From Acidaminobacter sp964416305 (GTDB lineage: Bacteria; Bacillota; Clostridia; Peptostreptococcales; Acidaminobacteraceae): a stretch of DNA of 64,000 bases. The notes beneath the pieces were generated by a model. It saw only the letters and a list, made by a program, of their open reading frames with translations. It was not told the origin of the DNA and did no database searches. The DNA lies in NCBI GenBank assembly GCA_964416305.1, contig CAYQDM010000017.1:11173-75172 (forward strand), in the 5' to 3' direction. Made by a program: the position numbers and the translations under genes. Position 1 is the first letter of the stretch. Each line of letters begins with the position of its first letter. Positions 16,408 to 23,764 of this stretch are shown piece after piece.

Positions 16408-16776
16408 TTATAGGACTTCTGGAGCCAGGGAAACGATTTTGGTAAATTTCTTATCCCTTAATTCTCGAGCAACCGGTCCAAAAATACGTGTACCGACTGG
16501 AGACAAATCTTCTTTGATGATGACTGCTGCGTTATCATCGAATTTAAGGTAGCTACCGTCGTTTCTTCTAACGCCGCTGACGGATCTTACGATGACTGCT
16601 TTAACAACATCACCTTTTTTAACAACTCCGCCTGGTGTTGCATTTTTAACGGCACAGACGATAACGTCGCCGATGTTGCCGTACTTTCTCTTTGAACCGC
16701 CTAGTACGCGGATGCACAATAACTCTTTGGCACCAGAATTGTCCGCGACTTTCAACCGGGTTTCCTGTTGGATCAT
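16408..16776 (-). CDS. rplN: 50S ribosomal protein L14
   Basis: 122 residues, the fixed family length. MIQQETRLKVADNSGAKELLCIRVLGGS at the start and the FGPVARELRDKKFTKIVSLAPEVL end in separate conserved pieces. Confidence 0.97.
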   Translation of the reverse strand: MIQQETRLKVADNSGAKELLCIRVLGGSKRKYGNIGDVIVCAVKNATPGGVVKKGDVVKAVIVRSVSGVRRNDGSYLKFDDNAAVIIKEDLSPVGTRIFGPVARELRDKKFTKIVSLAPEVL

Positions 16777-16805
16777 GCTTGCAACCTCCTTCCAATCAGC
16801 AAGAA

Positions 16806-17060
16806 TTACTTCGCCTTCTCGATAATTTCTACGAGTCTCCAGCGCTTATCGCGGCTGAGAGGGCGAGTTTCCATAATTCGAACTCTATCGCCGATACCAC
16901 AGGCGTTCTGTTCGTCGTGTGCTTTGAATTTCGTCGTTCTCTTGACGCGTTTGCCATAGAGAGGATGACGAATGAAATCTTCTACTTTAACAACAATTGT
17001 CTTATCCATTTTGTCGGAGACAACTGTACCAGTTCTAACTTTTCTGTTAGCTCTTTCCAA
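16806..17060 (-). CDS. rpsQ: 30S ribosomal protein S17
   Basis: 84 residues, OB-fold. GTVVSDKMDKTIVVKVE, HPLYGKRVKRTTKFKAHDE, GDRVRIMETRPLSRDKRWRL are all typical. Confidence 0.96.
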   Translation of the reverse strand: MERANRKVRTGTVVSDKMDKTIVVKVEDFIRHPLYGKRVKRTTKFKAHDEQNACGIGDRVRIMETRPLSRDKRWRLVEIIEKAK

Positions 17061-17080
17061 TTTCCTTACCTCCTTCGCGA

Positions 17081-17275
17081 TTAAGCCTTAATATCCAGTT
17101 CCCTGAGGATCGTCTTAACTCTGGCAATGTCTTTTTTGACATTTTTGATCTTCATTGGGTTGTCGAGCTGGCCTGTGGCCAACTGGAATCTAAGGTTGAA
17201 CAATTCGCTCTTAAGGTCATTCAGCTTTACTGTAAGCTCATCCGGAGTAAGATCTCGGAGTTTGTTACTATTCAT
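17081..17275 (-). CDS. rpmC: 50S ribosomal protein L29
   Basis: 64 residues from ATG 17275, overlapping the rplP stop by 8 nt, with AAGGGTGGTG upstream. Two-helix protein: LRDLTPDELTVKLNDLKSEL and LDNPMKIKNVKKDIARVKTI. Lies at the tunnel exit and docks trigger factor and SRP. An in-frame start 21 bases upstream would make an atypical N-terminus. Confidence 0.94.
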   Translation of the reverse strand: MNSNKLRDLTPDELTVKLNDLKSELFNLRFQLATGQLDNPMKIKNVKKDIARVKTILRELDIKA

Positions 17276-17708
17276 TAGATTCACCACCCTTTTCAAGCAC
17301 TTCTTCGCGCTTCATGAACTTGCACTGAATAGGCAGTTTGTTAGCGGCAAGACGCATCGCTTCACGAGCAGTGTCTTCATTAACACCAGAAAGCTCGAAC
17401 ATGATGCGGCCCGGCTTGACAACAGCTACCCAGTACTCCGGAGAACCTTTACCGGCACCCATTCGGGTCTCAGCAGGCTTCTTAGTAACCGGCTTGTGAG
17501 GGAAGACTTTGATCCAAACTTTACCGCCTCTTTTAATGTAGCGGTTGATCGCGATCCTCGCTGCTTCTATCTGATTCGCTGTGATCCACGCTGGCTCCAT
17601 TGCAACCAGTGCGTAATCTCCGTACGAAATTTCATTGCCTTTTTGTGCAGTGCCTTTCATTCTGCCGCGATGTACTCTGCGTCGCTTGACTCTTTTAGGC
17701 ATTAACAT
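17268..17708 (-). CDS. rplP: 50S ribosomal protein L16
   Basis: 146 residues. MPKRVKRRRVHRGRMKGTAQKG, AARIAINRYIKRGGKVWIKVFP and GKGSPEYWVAVVKPGRIMFE are conserved. ATG 17708 lies 9 nt after GGAGG; the second ATG (17702) gives the usual 144-residue protein and cannot be excluded. Confidence 0.95.
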   Translation of the reverse strand: MLMPKRVKRRRVHRGRMKGTAQKGNEISYGDYALVAMEPAWITANQIEAARIAINRYIKRGGKVWIKVFPHKPVTKKPAETRMGAGKGSPEYWVAVVKPGRIMFELSGVNEDTAREAMRLAANKLPIQCKFMKREEVLEKGGESNE

Positions 17709-17752
17709 GGCGTACAGCCTCCTTCCATGAACTTCTCTATCCGATTAAGGAA

Positions 17753-18535
17753 TTATCTTGCGTCTTTTTCATTTCTGCCTTGTCTAGGCTTGCCTGATCT
17801 GCCCGGTCTCTTGTTGTCTCTCTGACCGCCGCCTTGACCTTGGCCTGGTGTTCTTGCTTTCTTTGGCTCTTTACGTGTGAGCATGCTTTCGCCATTTGCT
17901 TTAGGAAGAATTTCACCTTTGCAAATCCACACCTTTACGCCAATTTTTCCGTAAGTGGTGTTCGCTTCAGCGAAACCGTAATCGATGTCTGCACGAAGCG
18001 TTGAAAGAGGCACATTGCCTTCGCTGTAGTTTTCAGATCTCGCGATTTCAGCGCCGCCAAGACGACCGGAAGTCATGATCTTAATACCCTCTACAGCACC
18101 TGAACGCATGGTTCTGGTGATTGAACCTTTCATTGCGCGTCTGAATGCGATACGTCTTTCGAGCTGTGACGCAATATTTTCAGCGACGAGCTGAGCATCC
18201 GTATCCGCATTTTCAACTTCAGAAATGTCGAGTTGAACAGTCTTTCCAGTCATAGCCTGGATTTGCTCTCTCAATTTCTTGATGTTTTCGCCGCCGCGGC
18301 CAACAATCATGCCAGGCTTTGCTGTGAAAATGTTGATGTGAATTCTATTGTTCGCTGCGCGATCGATATAAATTCTGGAAATGCCGGAAGTGTAAAGTTC
18401 CTTTTTAAGAAGTTTTCTGATATTAAAATCTTCTACGAGCAACTCGGAGAAGTTTTTCTTGTTAGCGTACCATTTTGAGTCCCAATCTTTAATAATACCG
18501 ACTCTAAGTCCGTGTGGGCTTACTTTTTGACCCAT
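17753..18535 (-). CDS. rpsC: 30S ribosomal protein S3
   Basis: 260 residues. MGQKVSPHGLRVGIIKDWDSKWYANKK opening in conserved pieces, a KH domain with MIVGRGGENIKKLREQI, and the C-terminal ADIDYGFAEANTTYGKIGVKVWI region. After about residue 222 there is a tail rich in Gly, Gln, Arg and Lys that is longer than in most Clostridia and looks disordered. Confidence 0.96.
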   Translation of the reverse strand: MGQKVSPHGLRVGIIKDWDSKWYANKKNFSELLVEDFNIRKLLKKELYTSGISRIYIDRAANNRIHINIFTAKPGMIVGRGGENIKKLREQIQAMTGKTVQLDISEVENADTDAQLVAENIASQLERRIAFRRAMKGSITRTMRSGAVEGIKIMTSGRLGGAEIARSENYSEGNVPLSTLRADIDYGFAEANTTYGKIGVKVWICKGEILPKANGESMLTRKEPKKARTPGQGQGGGQRDNKRPGRSGKPRQGRNEKDAR

Positions 18536-18552
18536 CCGCTATTCCCTCCTTA

Positions 18553-18894
18553 CTATTCTCTTTCGGATACCGCGACGCCTACATGGCTGCTTCTCTTAAG
18601 AATTGGATTTGCTCTGCCGTGAGAACCCGCTCTGAAACGCTTCATAACCGGTCCCTGGTTAGCATAGATTTCAGCGACAATCAGCTTGTCAACATCCATG
18701 TGGTTGTTGTTCTCTGCGTTGGCGATTGCCGACTCAAGTACTTTAAGGAAGATTCTTGCGCCTTTGCGCGGTATAAATTTCAAAATCGCTTTTGCTTCTT
18801 TGGCATTCTTGCCTCTGACCAAATTCGCGATTGGCTTCATCTTTCTTGAGGAAATACGAACGTATTTCGCTTCAGCTCTAACTACGGATTTCAT
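18553..18894 (-). CDS. rplV: 50S ribosomal protein L22
   Basis: 113 residues. EAKYVRISSRKMKPIANLVRGKN at the start and the tunnel-lining hairpin MKRFRAGSHGRANPILKRSSH, the site of macrolide-resistance insertions, which appears normal. Confidence 0.96.
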   Translation of the reverse strand: MKSVVRAEAKYVRISSRKMKPIANLVRGKNAKEAKAILKFIPRKGARIFLKVLESAIANAENNNHMDVDKLIVAEIYANQGPVMKRFRAGSHGRANPILKRSSHVGVAVSERE

Positions 18895-18924
18895 TGTGTG
18901 CCCTCCTTCCGATCTAAAATGACC

Positions 18925-19200
18925 TTACTTGCCGCTCTTCTTATCGCCCGCGTGGCCTTTGAAAGTTCTCGTAGGGGCGAATTCTCCGAGCTTGTGGCCG
19001 ATCATGTCTTCTGTCACATAAACAGGCACATGTTTTTTGCCGTCGTGAACTGCGATCGTGTGTCCAACCATTTGAGGGAAAATCGTCGAAGATCTCGACC
19101 AAGACTTGATGACTTTTTTATCTCCTGCTGCGTTCATTTCTTCAATTTTCCGGATAAGTCCTTTATGGATAAAAGGTCCTTTTTTAAGCGATCTGCTCAT
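18925..19200 (-). CDS. rpsS: 30S ribosomal protein S19
   Basis: 91 residues from ATG 19200 (GGGAGG about 10 nt upstream): MSRSLKKGPFIHKGL, IKSWSRSSTIFPQMVGHTIAVHDGKKHVPVYVTEDMIGHKLGEFAPTRTF in conserved pieces. An in-frame start 114 bases upstream would run through a hairpin and is rejected. The 178-nt gap from rplB is exceptional for this operon. Confidence 0.95.
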   Translation of the reverse strand: MSRSLKKGPFIHKGLIRKIEEMNAAGDKKVIKSWSRSSTIFPQMVGHTIAVHDGKKHVPVYVTEDMIGHKLGEFAPTRTFKGHAGDKKSGK

Positions 19201-19378
19201 CCTTGCATTTCCTCCCTTCGTGCTTTGCCCGTCGAGGCAGTGGCGAACGCTCAGTTCGCCACAAAACCCAACTATTACTTCGATATCTAAATACCTATGC
19301 AAAAGAAAGTTCAACCCGCTGGCAAAATCACGGCTTACAATCCATTTTCGATTGCACAGTTATTTTAGGAATGTACTT
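19201..19378 (-). promoter_or_regulatory. 178-nt rplB-rpsS spacer with a strong stem-loop
   Basis: The perfect 9-bp hairpin GTGGCGAAC / GTTCGCCAC (19240-19262, 5-nt loop) is followed on the minus strand by the rpsS ribosome site about 30 nt later. A weaker CAATC/GATTG stem lies nearer rplB. No T-run, promoter consensus or open frame with family support was seen, so an RNA-level role is the simplest reading. Confidence 0.45.
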
Positions 19379-20209
19379 CTATTTCTTTCTGCCTGATACG
19401 ATCATTTTGCCGGAAGCCTTCTTCTTGTTACGAGTTTTGTAACCAAGTGCAGGCTTGCCCCAAGGTGTAACAGGTGCCGGGCGTCCGATAGGTGAACGGC
19501 CTTCGCCACCGCCGTGAGGGTGGTCATTAGGGTTCATGACGGAACCACGGACAGTCGGTCTGATGCCCATGTGGCGTTTACGGCCTGCTTTACCGATCGT
19601 GATATTCTCGTGATCGATATTGCCAACTTGGCCGATAGTCGCGCGGCATTCAATTCTGACGTAACGCGTTTCGCCTGAAGGCAGTCTGAGAAGCGCAAGT
19701 TTGCCTTCTTTAGCCATCAGCTGAGCAGCGTTGCCTGCAGAACGAACGAGCTGAGCACCTTTGCCAGGTTTAAGTTCAATATTGTGGATCATGGTGCCGA
19801 GCGGAATGTTGCTCAGCGGCATAGCATTGCCAACCTTGATGTCATGGCCTTCACCAGAAATGATGACGTCGCCGACAGCAATTTTGTGAGGTGCTACGAT
19901 GTAACGTTTTTCACCGTCAGCATAGTGAAGAAGTGCGATGTTTGCTGAACGATTTGGATCATATTCGATAGAAGCAACAGTTGCAGGAACATTGTCCTTA
20001 TTGCGCTTGAAATCGATCATACGATATTTGACTCTAGTACCGCCGCCTCTGTGACGAACAGTGATTTTACCTTGATTGTTACGTCCTGAATTCTTCTTGA
20101 TCGAAACAGTCAGGGCTTTTTCCGGTGTGAATTTTGTAATTTCCTCAAAAGTCGACACCGTCATCTGTCTGATCGCAGGCGAAGTGGGTTTAAACCCTCT
20201 GATACCCAT
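19379..20209 (-). CDS. rplB: 50S ribosomal protein L2
   Basis: 276 residues. MGIRGFKPTSPAIRQMTVSTFEE, GRNNQGKITVRHRGGGTRVKYRMIDFKR and the peptidyl-transferase-proximal MNPNDHPHGGGEGRSPIGR with the conserved histidine are all present. One of the most conserved r-proteins. Confidence 0.97.
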   Translation of the reverse strand: MGIRGFKPTSPAIRQMTVSTFEEITKFTPEKALTVSIKKNSGRNNQGKITVRHRGGGTRVKYRMIDFKRNKDNVPATVASIEYDPNRSANIALLHYADGEKRYIVAPHKIAVGDVIISGEGHDIKVGNAMPLSNIPLGTMIHNIELKPGKGAQLVRSAGNAAQLMAKEGKLALLRLPSGETRYVRIECRATIGQVGNIDHENITIGKAGRKRHMGIRPTVRGSVMNPNDHPHGGGEGRSPIGRPAPVTPWGKPALGYKTRNKKKASGKMIVSGRKK

Positions 20210-20230
20210 GTTTTTTCCCTCCTTCAGTAA

Positions 20231-20521
20231 TTAAATGCCTTCGAAGAACTCGATGTCTTTGCTGCCTGGAGCCAATTTGACAATGGCTTTCTTCCAGCTG
20301 GAAGTTTTGCCGACATATTTACCTTGTCGCTTAACTTTTCCATCGACGTTCATGGTGTTGACCTTTTCAACTTTGACACCGAAAATAGTCTCTACCGCCT
20401 GGCGGATTTCCGTTTTGTTGGCGTCCTTATGGACTTCGAAAGTATATTTCTTCTCAGAAGTACCCATCATGCTCTTCTCGGTCACAATTGGGCGAATAAT
20501 AACGTCATAAGCTGTTTTCAT
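20231..20521 (-). CDS. rplW: 50S ribosomal protein L23
   Basis: 96 residues. YDVIIRPIVTEKSM, KYTFEVHKDANKTEIRQAVETIFGVKVEKVNTMN. Tunnel-exit docking protein. ATG overlaps the rplD stop (TAATG). Confidence 0.96.
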   Translation of the reverse strand: MKTAYDVIIRPIVTEKSMMGTSEKKYTFEVHKDANKTEIRQAVETIFGVKVEKVNTMNVDGKVKRQGKYVGKTSSWKKAIVKLAPGSKDIEFFEGI

Positions 20522-21144
20522 TACGCGTATACCTCCTCGAGTTTCTCGACAGCAGCTTTAGTGATGATGAAGCTGTTGTGGTTGAGGATCTCGTAAACGT
20601 TGAGCTGACCAACGAAGGATGTCTTGACGCCAGGAATATTGTTGGCGGAAAGAACTACGTTGTCATTCTTGTCAAGGGTGACAATCAGCGCTTTCTTGTC
20701 AGCGTTGATATTTTTAAGAACGCTGAGCATTTCCTTAGTCTTTGGTGCCTCGAATGCAAGGTCCTCAAGGACTACGATCTCACCGTTTTGAACTTTTGAG
20801 CTCAGTGCAGACTTGAGAGCAAGTCTTTTGATTTTCTTTGGCAGAACGTAACTGTAATCTCTTGGCTTCGGTGCGAATACCACACCACCGCCTACAAAAT
20901 GAGGCGCTCTGATGGTACCCTGGCGAGCGTTGCCAGTGCCCTTCTGACGGAACGGCTTACGACCGCCGCCGCGAACTTCAGCTCTTGTCTTTGCAGACTG
21001 TGTGCCCTGTCTTTGATTGGCGAGATAGTTGACAACAACCTGGTGAAGAACTTGCTTGTTGACCTCAACGCCGAAAATGCTATCACTCAGTTGAATTTCT
21101 CCAACTTTTTCACCGGACATGTTTAAAACATCTAATTTAGCCAC
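20521..21144 (-). CDS. rplD: 50S ribosomal protein L4
   Basis: 207 residues. The tunnel-loop region (TRAEVRGGGRKPFRQKGTGNARQGT...) is intact and the globular part ends with ITKAAVEKLEE. L4 is a transcription/translation repressor of the S10 operon in gamma-proteobacteria; no corresponding leader was recognised. Confidence 0.96.
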   Translation of the reverse strand: MAKLDVLNMSGEKVGEIQLSDSIFGVEVNKQVLHQVVVNYLANQRQGTQSAKTRAEVRGGGRKPFRQKGTGNARQGTIRAPHFVGGGVVFAPKPRDYSYVLPKKIKRLALKSALSSKVQNGEIVVLEDLAFEAPKTKEMLSVLKNINADKKALIVTLDKNDNVVLSANNIPGVKTSFVGQLNVYEILNHNSFIITKAAVEKLEEVYA

Positions 21145-21174
21145 GTTGCTTCCTCCTTTCCTTTACTCGAATCA

Positions 21175-21807
21175 CTATTTGCCAGACTTGACCGTTGGTT
21201 TAATGGTCAGCAGGCAGCCTTTAGGTCCCGGAACCGAGCCTTTAAGAAGGATCAGGTTGCGGTCTGCTTCTACACGGATAACGTCGATATTTTGAATCGT
21301 GATTTTTTCACGGCCCATACGACCCGCCATTGGCATACCTTTAACAACTTTACCCGGGAAAGTGCCGGCACCGATCGAGCCTGCAAGCCTGTGGCTTTTG
21401 GAACCGTGGGTCATAGGACCGCGTGAGTGGTTCCAACGCTTGATGTTGCCTTGTGTACCTTTACCTTTGGAAATGCCGGAAACGTCCACAGCTGCGCCTT
21501 CAGCGAAGAGATCAGCTTTAATTTCCTGGCCGACTGTAAATGCAGATGCATCTTCTACCGTGAATTCGCGAACAAATTTCTTGATTTCAACGCCAGCTTT
21601 TGCAAAATGACCTTTAGTCGGTTTGTTGGCTCTGTGTGCCTTCGTATCACCGAATGCCACCTGGATAGCGCAGTAGCCGTCCGTTTCAACCGTTTTGACT
21701 TGCGTGACATGCATAGGGCCTGCTTCGACAACAGTGACTGGAACGACATTGCCGTTTGCGTCAAACACCTGAGTCATGCCGATTTTTTTACCTAAAATAC
21801 CTAACAT
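21175..21807 (-). CDS. rplC: 50S ribosomal protein L3
   Basis: 210 residues from ATG 21807 (GGGAGGTG 8 nt upstream): MLGILGKKIGMTQVFD, KGFQG-like segment replaced by the family variant GKGTQGNIKRWNHSRGPMTHGSKSHRLAGSIGAGTFPGKV in pieces, then MAGRMGREKITIQN. An in-frame ATG 45 bases upstream would run into the structured spacer. Confidence 0.95.
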   Translation of the reverse strand: MLGILGKKIGMTQVFDANGNVVPVTVVEAGPMHVTQVKTVETDGYCAIQVAFGDTKAHRANKPTKGHFAKAGVEIKKFVREFTVEDASAFTVGQEIKADLFAEGAAVDVSGISKGKGTQGNIKRWNHSRGPMTHGSKSHRLAGSIGAGTFPGKVVKGMPMAGRMGREKITIQNIDVIRVEADRNLILLKGSVPGPKGCLLTIKPTVKSGK

Positions 21808-21838
21808 TGAGTTTACACCTCCCGATAATCTTACAGCG

Positions 21839-21898
21839 GATTGCTCTAGCAATCATACTAAGCTTGAGGGTTGAATCTATTCAAACCAATCTCTTAGT
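21839..21898 (-). promoter_or_regulatory. Two stem-loops in the rpsJ-rplC spacer
   Basis: GATTGCT / AGCAATC (21839-21854, 2-nt loop) stands beside a two-tier stem: outer ACTAAG / CTTAGT (21857-21898) and inner TTCAACCC / GGTTTGAA with one mismatch. Together they fill the 106-nt spacer between rpsJ and rplC. No T-run follows; a translational or processing role is possible. Confidence 0.45.
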
Positions 21899-21913
21899 AA
21901 CGACAGTAGGGTA

Positions 21914-22228
21914 TTACAGTTTGATTTCAATATCCACACCAGCTGGGAGATCAAGTCTCATAAGAGAATCAACCGTCTTTGGTGTTGGATTGAGAATGTC
22001 GATCAGACGCTTGTGCGTTCTGAGTTCGAACTGTTCTCTGGAATCCTTGTACTTGTGAACTGCGCGAAGAATTGTGATGATTTCCTTTTTAGTAGGAAGC
22101 GGAATTGGTCCCGCTACGTCAGCACCGGTTCTTTTCGCGGTCTCGACGATCTTTTGTGCTGAGCTGTCGAGAACTTTGTGGTCGAATGACTTGAGCTTGA
22201 TTCTGATTTTCTGTCCTTTGTTAGCCAT
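21914..22228 (-). CDS. rpsJ: 30S ribosomal protein S10
   Basis: 104 residues from ATG 22228 (AAGGAGG 8 nt upstream): KIRIKLKSFDHKVLD, GPIPLPTKKEIITILRAVHKYKDSREQFELRTHKRLIDI in conserved pieces, LDLPAGVDIEIKL end. Also NusE, the antitermination partner of NusB. First gene of the S10-spc-alpha superoperon. Confidence 0.96.
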   Translation of the reverse strand: MANKGQKIRIKLKSFDHKVLDSSAQKIVETAKRTGADVAGPIPLPTKKEIITILRAVHKYKDSREQFELRTHKRLIDILNPTPKTVDSLMRLDLPAGVDIEIKL

Positions 22229-22418
22229 GTGTTTTACCTCCTTGAAATAAATGCGCGTGATTTTAAACACACGACTGGGTCTATGCACACCTTGCCTGGC
22301 GTATCGCATTTTCAGGCACACAAATCCCGGTCGCCCAATTCAACGATTGGACCGTTCTCAATAGAAATTTTTCCGAGCCAGATCGGTAACCTTCTATCTC
22401 ATCGCTTGTAAACACGCT
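22229..22418 (-). promoter_or_regulatory. 5' leader of the S10 operon (about 190 nt)
   Basis: Between the predicted transcription start (~22418) and rpsJ. It can form CCAAT/ATTGG (22335-22350) and TGCCTG/CAGGCA (22293-22318) stems but no terminator with a T-run. No reading frame with family support. Length alone suggests regulation. Confidence 0.4.
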
Positions 22419-22423
22419 TTATC

Positions 22424-22452
22424 ATTATACTACCATCTAAACAGATATGCAA
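22424..22452 (-). promoter_or_regulatory. Promoter of the S10-spc-alpha superoperon
   Basis: Leftward TTGCAT (22452-22447), 17-bp spacer, TATAAT (22429-22424). It lies 16 bp after the tuf1 terminator stem, separating the str and S10 operons. Confidence 0.75.
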
Positions 22453-22464
22453 CACTTTTCGCAC

Positions 22465-22497
22465 TTAAAAGTGGGCCTGTTTTTCACAGGCCCACTT
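22465..22497 (-). terminator. Rho-independent terminator after tuf copy 1
   Basis: Perfect 12-bp stem AAGTGGGCCTGT / ACAGGCCCACTT with a 5-nt loop, followed leftwards by TTAAG. The tail is short but the stem is very stable. Confidence 0.8.
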
Positions 22498-22518
22498 CTT
22501 TAAGCAACTATGCTCGTA

Positions 22519-23712
22519 TTACTTAATGATCTTGATAACGGAGCCAGCGCCAACCGTACGGCCACCCTCACGGATGGAGAACTTGAGGCCTTCTTCAACA
22601 GCGATAGGTGAGATCAGTGTGATCGTCATCTCGATGTTGTCGCCAGGCATACACATTTCTACGCCTGCAGGAAGGTGTGCTGAACCGGTAACGTCTGTCG
22701 TTCTGAAGAAGAACTGCGGTCTGTAACCGTTGAAGAACGGTGTATGTCTGCCGCCTTCTTCTTTCTTGAGGACGTAAACCTGTGCTTCGAACTCAGTGTG
22801 CGGGTTGACTGAACCCGGCTTCGCGAGAACCTGACCGCGCTCGATCTCTGTTCTCTGTACGCCGCGAAGCAGTGCGCCGATGTTGTCGCCCGCACGACCT
22901 TCGTCGAGGAGCTTCTTGAACATCTCTACGCCTGTAACGACGACTTTGCGTTTCTCTTCTGCAAGACCGACGATCTCTACTTCTTCCTGAACCTTGACGA
23001 TACCGCGCTCGATACGGCCTGTTGCGACTGTGCCGCGGCCAGTAATGGAGAAGACGTCCTCGACAGGCATCAGGAACGGTTTGTCGACGTCACGCTGTGG
23101 CTCTGGAATGTAAGTGTCGATGATTTCGAACATTTCGACGATCTTCTCTGCCCATGAAGATGTTGGATCTTCAAGTGCGAGCAGCGCGCTGCCGCGGATG
23201 ATCGGCGTGTCGTCGCCAGGGAACTCGTACATGTTGAGAAGGTCGCGAACTTCCATCTCGACGAGTTCGAGGAGCTCTTCGTCATCAACCATGTCGCACT
23301 TGTTGAGGAAGACGACGATGTATGGTACGCCTACCTGACGAGCAAGCAGGATGTGCTCACGCGTTTGCGGCATTGGGCCGTCTGCTGCGGATACAACCAG
23401 GATGGAACCGTCCATTTGCGCTGCGCCTGTGATCATGTTCTTGACATAGTCGGCGTGGCCTGGGCAGTCAACGTGAGCGTAGTGACGGTTAGGTGTCTCG
23501 TACTCAACGTGTGCAGTTGAAATTGTGATGCCGCGCTCTCTCTCTTCCGGTGCTTTGTCGATGTTGTCGAATGCGACTTCTTCGCCAAGGCCATATTTAG
23601 TAAAGAGAACTTTTGTGATTGCTGCTGTCAGCGTCGTCTTACCGTGGTCAACGTGACCAATTGTTCCGATGTTGACGTGTGGCTTGTTTCTAAGAAACTT
23701 TTGCTTACCCAT
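22519..23712 (-). CDS. tuf: Elongation factor Tu, copy 1
   Basis: 397 residues. G1 GHVDHGKTT, G3 DCPGHADYVKNM, G4 NKCDMVDDEELL, then domains 2 and 3 with HTEFEAQVYVLKKEEGGRHTPF. Delivers aminoacyl-tRNA to the ribosome. Last gene of the str operon. The product is identical to copy 2 at 38528-39721; by eye the genes differ at only two silent positions. Confidence 0.97.
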   Translation of the reverse strand: MGKQKFLRNKPHVNIGTIGHVDHGKTTLTAAITKVLFTKYGLGEEVAFDNIDKAPEERERGITISTAHVEYETPNRHYAHVDCPGHADYVKNMITGAAQMDGSILVVSAADGPMPQTREHILLARQVGVPYIVVFLNKCDMVDDEELLELVEMEVRDLLNMYEFPGDDTPIIRGSALLALEDPTSSWAEKIVEMFEIIDTYIPEPQRDVDKPFLMPVEDVFSITGRGTVATGRIERGIVKVQEEVEIVGLAEEKRKVVVTGVEMFKKLLDEGRAGDNIGALLRGVQRTEIERGQVLAKPGSVNPHTEFEAQVYVLKKEEGGRHTPFFNGYRPQFFFRTTDVTGSAHLPAGVEMCMPGDNIEMTITLISPIAVEEGLKFSIREGGRTVGAGSVIKIIK

Positions 23713-23764
23713 TTTACGGAGTTCCTCCCTTAAAGTCGGCTTTTGCCGACGGAATTAGTCTTAA

